From Thermoplasmata archaeon (GTDB taxonomy: Archaea > Thermoplasmatota > Thermoplasmata > Lutacidiplasmatales > UBA184), in NCBI GenBank assembly GCA_021801925.1, contig JAKABH010000009.1, forward strand, positions 1 through 41,731: a stretch of 41,731 nucleotides of DNA. The letters are read 5' to 3'. The notes beneath the pieces are model-generated. The model made no database searches. It saw only the letters and a program-made list of their open reading frames with translations, and was not told where the DNA came from. Both the position numbers and the translations under genes were made by a program. Shown here in pieces: positions 36,589 through 41,731 of the stretch; within the stretch, counting starts at the first letter, position 1; each line of letters begins with the position of its first letter.

Positions 36589-37665
36589 GTGACGCCGTTC
36601 GCCCGCCCCGAGGAGCTCGATGTCGCCATCCTCCGGGAGATGTACCGGGACCGCCGGGTCGGTCTCACGGGGATCGATCCCCGGCTGAATGCCAGCCGGG
36701 TCGCCCGGTCGCTGGGGATCGGCCGCAACCGGGTCGCCGGCCGACTGCGGGGGTGGCGGACGAGCGGCTTTCTTCGCCGGTATGCGGTCTGGCTCCACCC
36801 CGGCCTCCTCGGGTGGGTCGGGGGATTCTTGAACCTGCGGGTCGGGCACCCGCGGGGGAAGCCGGGCCTCCTCGAGCAGCTCGCCCTCGTCGACGGGGTG
36901 CTCTCCGCGGTGGTGCTGCTCGGCGGGTGGGTCTCCGTCACCGTGATCGCCCCCGACCGGCCGAGCCTCCAGCGGCGGTGGGAGCTGCTCCGCCGCCTGA
37001 CGGGCGTGGTGGAAGCGGAGCCGCTCGACGTGTGGAACGTCCCCCTGGCCCGGACGTCGCTCACGCCGCTCGAGCTGCGGATCGTGCGGGCGCTTAGGGC
37101 GGCGCCGGAGGCGACGATTCACGACATCGCCCGCGCGGTCGGCATCTCGACCCGCACGATGACCCGGAAGTACTCGGCGCTGCTCGACGACGGGTCGGTC
37201 TGGTTCGTGCCGCTCTTCGACTTCTCGGCGTTCCCGTTCCCGGTCGTCATGGTCTCCGCCTCGTTTCGGCCGGACGGGGATCCCGCGCGCTGGGCAGAGG
37301 CCGTCCGAGCTCGCTACCCGCTCGCCGTCGGCGGATCGACGTCGTTCCTCGAACCGAGGAGCTCGACGGAGTCCGCCCTTCTCTACGTCCTGCTGCCGTC
37401 GCCCGCCCAGCTCGAGGATCTGGAGCGGACCGCGGAGGCGGTACCGGGGGTCGACCAGATCGACCTCTCCGTGCTCGTCCGCGTGGTGGACTTCCCCGAG
37501 TGGTACGATCGCCATCTTGCCCAGCTGGCCGGGGCCGGGCCCGTGCGCGGCCGGGCCGAAGCCCGGGATCCGGTGCGCCCGGCCGATCGGTCGGCCCCGG
37601 ACGCGAACGGGACGGCCCGACCGCGGAGCCGCCGAACGGGACGAGCCGCCCCGCCGCACGGCTGA
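36589..37665 (+). CDS. Lrp/AsnC-like transcriptional regulator with two HTH segments
   Basis: NASRVARSLGIGRNRVAGRLRGWRTSGFLRRYAV and LELRIVRALRAAPEATIHDIARAVGISTRTMTRKYSALLDDGSVWFVPLFDF. Confidence 0.8.
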   Translation: MTPFARPEELDVAILREMYRDRRVGLTGIDPRLNASRVARSLGIGRNRVAGRLRGWRTSGFLRRYAVWLHPGLLGWVGGFLNLRVGHPRGKPGLLEQLALVDGVLSAVVLLGGWVSVTVIAPDRPSLQRRWELLRRLTGVVEAEPLDVWNVPLARTSLTPLELRIVRALRAAPEATIHDIARAVGISTRTMTRKYSALLDDGSVWFVPLFDFSAFPFPVVMVSASFRPDGDPARWAEAVRARYPLAVGGSTSFLEPRSSTESALLYVLLPSPAQLEDLERTAEAVPGVDQIDLSVLVRVVDFPEWYDRHLAQLAGAGPVRGRAEARDPVRPADRSAPDANGTARPRSRRTGRAAPPHG

Positions 37666-38115
37666 CCCGCGGGCCGGGGGAATCGAAGGAACGCCAGTCG
37701 AGACCGGCTCCGCACCGGCTACCCAGCGCCCGGTTGGGCCGGGGTCCGGGTCGGCGCACCGATCGAGTTACGGGCGGCGGAGGAAGTCGATCGCGACATC
37801 CACCGGATCTCTCGGAACGGACGGACGGCCCGGTCGGTGAATTGGGAGAGGGGCCCCGCACGGTGTGTGACCGGGGCGAGAGGGCGGAAGCCCCATCGTG
37901 CGGTCCGGTCGGAATACCCCCGGCGGCGCTGGACGGGGGATCCGCGGACGGACATCCGGGAGCCCGCCGTAAGTAGGAGAACGTCGGCGGCGTCGCGGCC
38001 CGCCGTCCGCGGAACGGTCCGGGCGCCGGCGTTCCTCCGGAGCGGAAGGGACCCCGGGAGCGCCTCGGGGCGGCTCTACCGGTCTCTTGGGTGCGGCCGT
38101 AGACCCTTGTGGTAG

Positions 38116-38187
38116 TGGACTGGTCGGGATTTGAACCCGAGACCTCCGGTTTGCAAAACCGGCGATCTTCCGCTGATCTACCAGCCC
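38116..38187 (-). tRNA. tRNA-Ala(UGC)
   Basis: GGGCTGGTAGATCAGCGGAAGATCGCCGGTTTTGCAAACCGGAGGTCTCGGGTTCAAATCCCGACCAGTCCA folds as a full cloverleaf; anticodon TGC; G3:U70 pair; no encoded CCA. Confidence 0.97.
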
Positions 38188-38291
38188 GCGAACGACCCCA
38201 CGGCGCCCTCCGGGTCTTAGGGTTTCCCACCGAGCCGTGGACGGCGGTGGCGGGTCCCAAAGCCCATGTAGCCGCCGAGGGTCGTACGGGT

Positions 38292-39275
38292 GTGAAGCTC
38301 TCCGTCTTCTCGGTCGTCGACGACGCCGGGCCCGGCCGGGACCGGTACCGGGAGACGATCGCGCTCGCCGAGGCGGCCGATCGCGCCGGGTTCTCGGCGC
38401 TCTGGGTCGCGGAGCATCACTTCAACCCGACCGGTCTCTGTCCGGCGCCGGCCGTGCTGCTCGCGGCGTGCGGGGCGCGCACGACCCGGCTGCGGCTCGG
38501 CTCGCTCGTCTCGGTGCTGCCGTTCCACCGACCGGTCGACGTCGCCGAGGAGTACGCCCTCCTCGACCGGCTGGTCGGCGGCCGGGTCAACCTCGGGTTC
38601 GGCAGCGGCTACGTGCCGGCGGAGTTCGAGGGGTACGGGATCGATCCGGGGTCCCGGCACGACCGCTTCGATCTCGCCTATCGGACCGTCGTGGCCGCCC
38701 TCGCCGGGGAGGCGGTGGTGGTGGGGGAGAACGGCGCCCCCCCGGTCCGGCTCAACGTCCGCCCCGTCCAGGAGCCGCACCCGCCGATCTGGATCGCGGT
38801 CCAGCGCCGGGAGGCGATCCCGTACGTCGCGCGCCGGGGCGCCTCGATCGCGCTGATCCCCTACGCCACGGTCCGGGACCTTTCCGAGCTCGCGGACGAG
38901 ATCCGGGAGTTCCGCGCCGCCTGCCCGCCCGGCTCGACGCAGGAGGTGGCGGTCGGTCTGCATCTCTACGCGGGACCGGATCCCGACCACGCCCGGGCCG
39001 CCTTCCGGACCTATCTGGCCGACCGACTGCGCCTCGGCAGCACGCACCTCGAGGCGAAGGCCGCGCGGGCGCCGACGGCGGTCGACCCGGCGGCGCTCGA
39101 GGCGGCGGGCCTGGTCGCCTTCGGCTCCCCCGAGGAGGTCGAGTTCCGCCTCGACCGGCTCGCCGAGATCGGGGTGGACGAGCTGCTCGGCATCTTCGAC
39201 TTCGGTGGGCTCCCGGGGACCGAAGCCGTGGCGTCGATCGAGTCGCTGGGCCACCTGCGCCGCGACCGGGCGTAG
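38292..39275 (+). CDS. luciferase-like (LLM class) flavin/F420-dependent monooxygenase
   Basis: GTG 38292 VKLSVFSVVDDAG..., FSALWVAEHHFNPTGLCPAPAVLLAACGARTTRLRLGSLVSVLPFHRPVDVAEEYALLDRLVGGRVNLGFGSGY. Confidence 0.92.
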   Translation: MKLSVFSVVDDAGPGRDRYRETIALAEAADRAGFSALWVAEHHFNPTGLCPAPAVLLAACGARTTRLRLGSLVSVLPFHRPVDVAEEYALLDRLVGGRVNLGFGSGYVPAEFEGYGIDPGSRHDRFDLAYRTVVAALAGEAVVVGENGAPPVRLNVRPVQEPHPPIWIAVQRREAIPYVARRGASIALIPYATVRDLSELADEIREFRAACPPGSTQEVAVGLHLYAGPDPDHARAAFRTYLADRLRLGSTHLEAKAARAPTAVDPAALEAAGLVAFGSPEEVEFRLDRLAEIGVDELLGIFDFGGLPGTEAVASIESLGHLRRDRA

Positions 39276-39353
39276 CGGGTTCCCGAGAGCCCCGCGGGGT
39301 CCCGGGGGCGAAAACGAGGGCAGGAACGGGTTGGACGCGGGAGGACGGGCCGC

Positions 39354-41731
39354 CTACTGGGCTCCGTCCGGCGGCGTCGGCATCGGGGGGGCCTCCGACG
39401 GGGCCGGCTCCTTCCACTCGGGGGGCGCCGGGGAACTCGGTGCCGGAGCGGGGGGCGCCATCATCGACGCGGATCCGCCGCTGCCGGCGCTCGGGGGGCT
39501 CCGCCGGTGCCGGCGGAGGAGGACCCCGAGCGCGATCGCGACGACCACGATCAGTACCAGGAGGATCAGCCACCCGACGGTGAGACCCGATCCCGGCGCG
39601 ACGTCGAGGCCGAGCACCGACGGGCTCGGGTTGACCGTGAGCAGCGTCCACGCGTAGCAGTAGTTGGACCCGCAGTTCGGCCCGGTGAGGCCGTGGCCCG
39701 CCACCTCCACTTCGACCTCGATGACCCCGGCCGGCTGGTTCGACGGGATCGTCACCTGGAATGTCCCCGACGTGGCGGTGCCCTGGAGGTACAGCTCGAT
39801 CGCGGTGTCGTAGACGAAGACCTGGTAGGCGTAGACGGACGGCAGGGTCGCCGTCCCGTAGCTCTGGATCGAGTAGCTGAACGTGACCGACTCGCCCGGC
39901 TGGAAGCTCCCGTCCGAGTACTTCGACACCGTCTGGATGCCGAGGAGCAGTTGGTAGCCGCTCTCCTCGTAGAGGTAGGTCTGGGTGGAGACCAGCACGT
40001 TCCCGCCGGCGGTCGCCGCCCAAGCGGCGACCTCGTACTCGCCCGGCGCGTCCTGGGTCGGCACGGCGATGTCGATCGCCGAGCCGTTCGCGACCGAGCC
40101 GGTCGAGACGAGCCCGAAGTTCTGCTCCTGGCCCTGGCCGTTGTAGTACGTGGCGTAGACCTCGTAGCCGATCGTCGTGCCCGCGGGGACGAACATCGCC
40201 GTCGGCGTCACGGAGACGGTGGCGCCCGGGGCGTAGTATCCCGAGCTCGTCGCCAGCGTCAGCGTCGGGGCCGTGGCGTAGGCGATGCCGTCGCCGCAGA
40301 ACTCGGTCGTGGCGTTCGTCGCACAGACGTAGACCTGTATTTCGCCGATGTATCCGGCGGGCAGCGACAGCGCGAACGTCCCGGACTGGGCCGACCCGGA
40401 GAGGGGCGCGGTGCCGAACAGGAGGTTGTTGGGGAGGGTGTAGGCATACCAGCCCTGGACGGTGAGGTTCCCGACGGAGGAGGGCGCCGAGGCGCCGACG
40501 GTCCACTGGACGGTGGCGGCCGCTCCCGGGAGGTAGACCGACTGGTTGAAGGCCACCGCCACGTCCCCGGTCGCCTGCGGGGTCCCGAGCTGGAACGTCC
40601 GGTTGTAGCCGGCCGTCCAGTTCCACGCCCCGCCGACGTTCGTCGCGGTCGGGTCGGTCGCCGTCACGTTCACCGCGTTCTCCCGGCTCCCTCCGAAGTA
40701 GTAGGCGGGCCCGAACGGCGGCGACGTCGCGGGGAACGAGAAGGTGGCGTACCCGCTCGCGTTGGTCGTCGCCGTGATCGTGGCGCCCGACGGGGCGACC
40801 CACGTCGTCCCGTTCCAGTAGCGGATCGCGATCGACAGGCCCGCCGCCGGCGTGAATCCCCCGCCGCCATACAATTCGGCCCCGGCGTAGACGCATCCGA
40901 AGACCGGCAGGCCGGGGTTCAACGAGTTCGAATTGTAGCCGTTGCAGGTGTTGGGCGTCTCCGAGAGGTAGACGTAGTCGATGGCGGGGACGCCGATGGT
41001 GAAGGAGGCCGACGCGGTCTCGGTCTCGGCGACGTAGCCGTCCGAGTAGACCGTGCCGGTAAGGGTGAAGTTGAGCGACGTATTCGGCGTCGCGTTCGCC
41101 GGGACGACGAACGACCACTGCCCGGACCCGGGGGACGCCGTCAGAATCTGGGTGAACCGGTCGGCGACCGGGCGGAGGGTGTCGTTCGCGCCGAAGTACT
41201 GCCCGTAGAGGGTCAGGTTCGTGAGCGATCCATAGTTCGCCCCGTTCGAGTTGTAGAACGTGGCATAGAAGAGCGTGATCGGCTGGCCGGGGAGCACCGT
41301 GCCACCGGTGTTCGCGCTCAGGTTCTCGTAGAAGAGGGAGAGGGTCACCGAGGTGTTGTAGCTCCCGCCGAGGGGGGCGGAGGCGGTCAGGTTCCAGACC
41401 CCGCCGATCGAGACCGAGGGAAAGGTGTAGTGGGTCCCCGAAAGCCAGGAGTAGTACCATCCCGTCGCGTTGTCGATCGGCACCTCGACCCGATACGCCG
41501 GGGAGCCGACCCCGTCGCGGGTGGCGTTGTGGTCGACCAGCGTCACGTTGACGAACCGGTCGCCGCTCGGGTCGTACACGGCGAAGTAGAGCTCACCGCC
41601 AGGCCCCGTGCCGGGGACGAACTGCCGGTCGGGGTAGCCGTACCCGGAGTACGGTTCGATGAGCGTCGTGGCGGCGGGACGCACCGCCGTCGACACGGGG
41701 GCCACCGCCCGATGGGGGGCGGCGGTCCCCG
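39354..41731 (-). CDS. large cell-surface protein with C-terminal TM anchor and Pro-rich tail; N-terminus beyond the right edge
   Basis: ORF to 41705 and open towards the edge; many N-x-S/T sequons, beta-rich repeats, TM VGWLILLVLIVVVAIALGVLLRRHRR then Pro/Ala-rich tail; no signal peptide visible at the GTG 41705. Confidence 0.8.
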   Translation of the reverse strand, partial: GTAAPHRAVAPVSTAVRPAATTLIEPYSGYGYPDRQFVPGTGPGGELYFAVYDPSGDRFVNVTLVDHNATRDGVGSPAYRVEVPIDNATGWYYSWLSGTHYTFPSVSIGGVWNLTASAPLGGSYNTSVTLSLFYENLSANTGGTVLPGQPITLFYATFYNSNGANYGSLTNLTLYGQYFGANDTLRPVADRFTQILTASPGSGQWSFVVPANATPNTSLNFTLTGTVYSDGYVAETETASASFTIGVPAIDYVYLSETPNTCNGYNSNSLNPGLPVFGCVYAGAELYGGGGFTPAAGLSIAIRYWNGTTWVAPSGATITATTNASGYATFSFPATSPPFGPAYYFGGSRENAVNVTATDPTATNVGGAWNWTAGYNRTFQLGTPQATGDVAVAFNQSVYLPGAAATVQWTVGASAPSSVGNLTVQGWYAYTLPNNLLFGTAPLSGSAQSGTFALSLPAGYIGEIQVYVCATNATTEFCGDGIAYATAPTLTLATSSGYYAPGATVSVTPTAMFVPAGTTIGYEVYATYYNGQGQEQNFGLVSTGSVANGSAIDIAVPTQDAPGEYEVAAWAATAGGNVLVSTQTYLYEESGYQLLLGIQTVSKYSDGSFQPGESVTFSYSIQSYGTATLPSVYAYQVFVYDTAIELYLQGTATSGTFQVTIPSNQPAGVIEVEVEVAGHGLTGPNCGSNYCYAWTLLTVNPSPSVLGLDVAPGSGLTVGWLILLVLIVVVAIALGVLLRRHRRSPPSAGSGGSASMMAPPAPAPSSPAPPEWKEPAPSEAPPMPTPPDGAQ

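Noticed and set aside
38752-41460. 902-aa minus-strand ORF
   Set aside because: Out-of-frame with the surface protein and antisense to the luciferase-like gene; Arg/Pro-rich shadow ORF.
1-41731. CRISPR array, IS element, integrase or prophage
   Set aside because: No regularly spaced repeats, transposase, integrase or phage structural motifs were seen in the translated ORFs.

Overview
This 41.7-kb, very GC-rich window looks archaeal. Evidence: archaeal-type S-adenosylmethionine synthetase, an aIF1/SUI1-family protein, NreA with a C-terminal PCNA-binding motif, an A/T-rich TATA-like box about 25-35 nt upstream of many start codons, and a tRNA-Ala(UGC) with no encoded CCA. I suspect Thermoplasmatota, but this is inference. 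Gene content left to right: a frameshifted nucleotidyltransferase-like gene; a polysaccharide flippase; a Cys-tailed IscA; an ABC-2 transporter; SUI1; a rhodanese convergent with a GcvH-like/TusA-like fusion; MAT; a zinc-ribbon membrane protein; NreA; a GT2 synthase, small membrane protein, wHTH regulator and surface protein module; porGD-porA-porB; ilvE; an MBL hydrolase; malic enzyme; a hemerythrin-like protein divergent from a CBS protein; a roughly 10-gene group-3b-type [NiFe] (sulf)hydrogenase operon (beta, cNMP-binding, gamma, delta, alpha, protease, HypA-like, HypC, DMT transporter, DUF6390-like) divergent from fhs; an MDR oxidoreductase; a VOC protein; a 14-TM-class MFS exporter with a divergent Lrp/AsnC-like regulator; tRNA-Ala; a luciferase-like monooxygenase; and a large N-glycosylation-sequon-rich surface protein running off the right edge. 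Most interesting candidates: (1) the GcvH-TusA fusion whose lipoylation Lys is replaced by Arg, next to a rhodanese; (2) a HypA that cleanly lacks its zinc domain; (3) TTGCGCCAAAA-N5/7-CTATCC promoter modules shared by a GT2 gene and a surface protein gene; (4) an identical 12-mer CCGGATTCACCG abutting the TATA box of both the hydrogenase operon and a hemerythrin-like gene; (5) three CGGT-Nx-ACCG dyads in the MFS/regulator intergenic region. No CRISPR array, IS element or prophage was seen. Family assignments come from reading motifs by eye; no searches were run.
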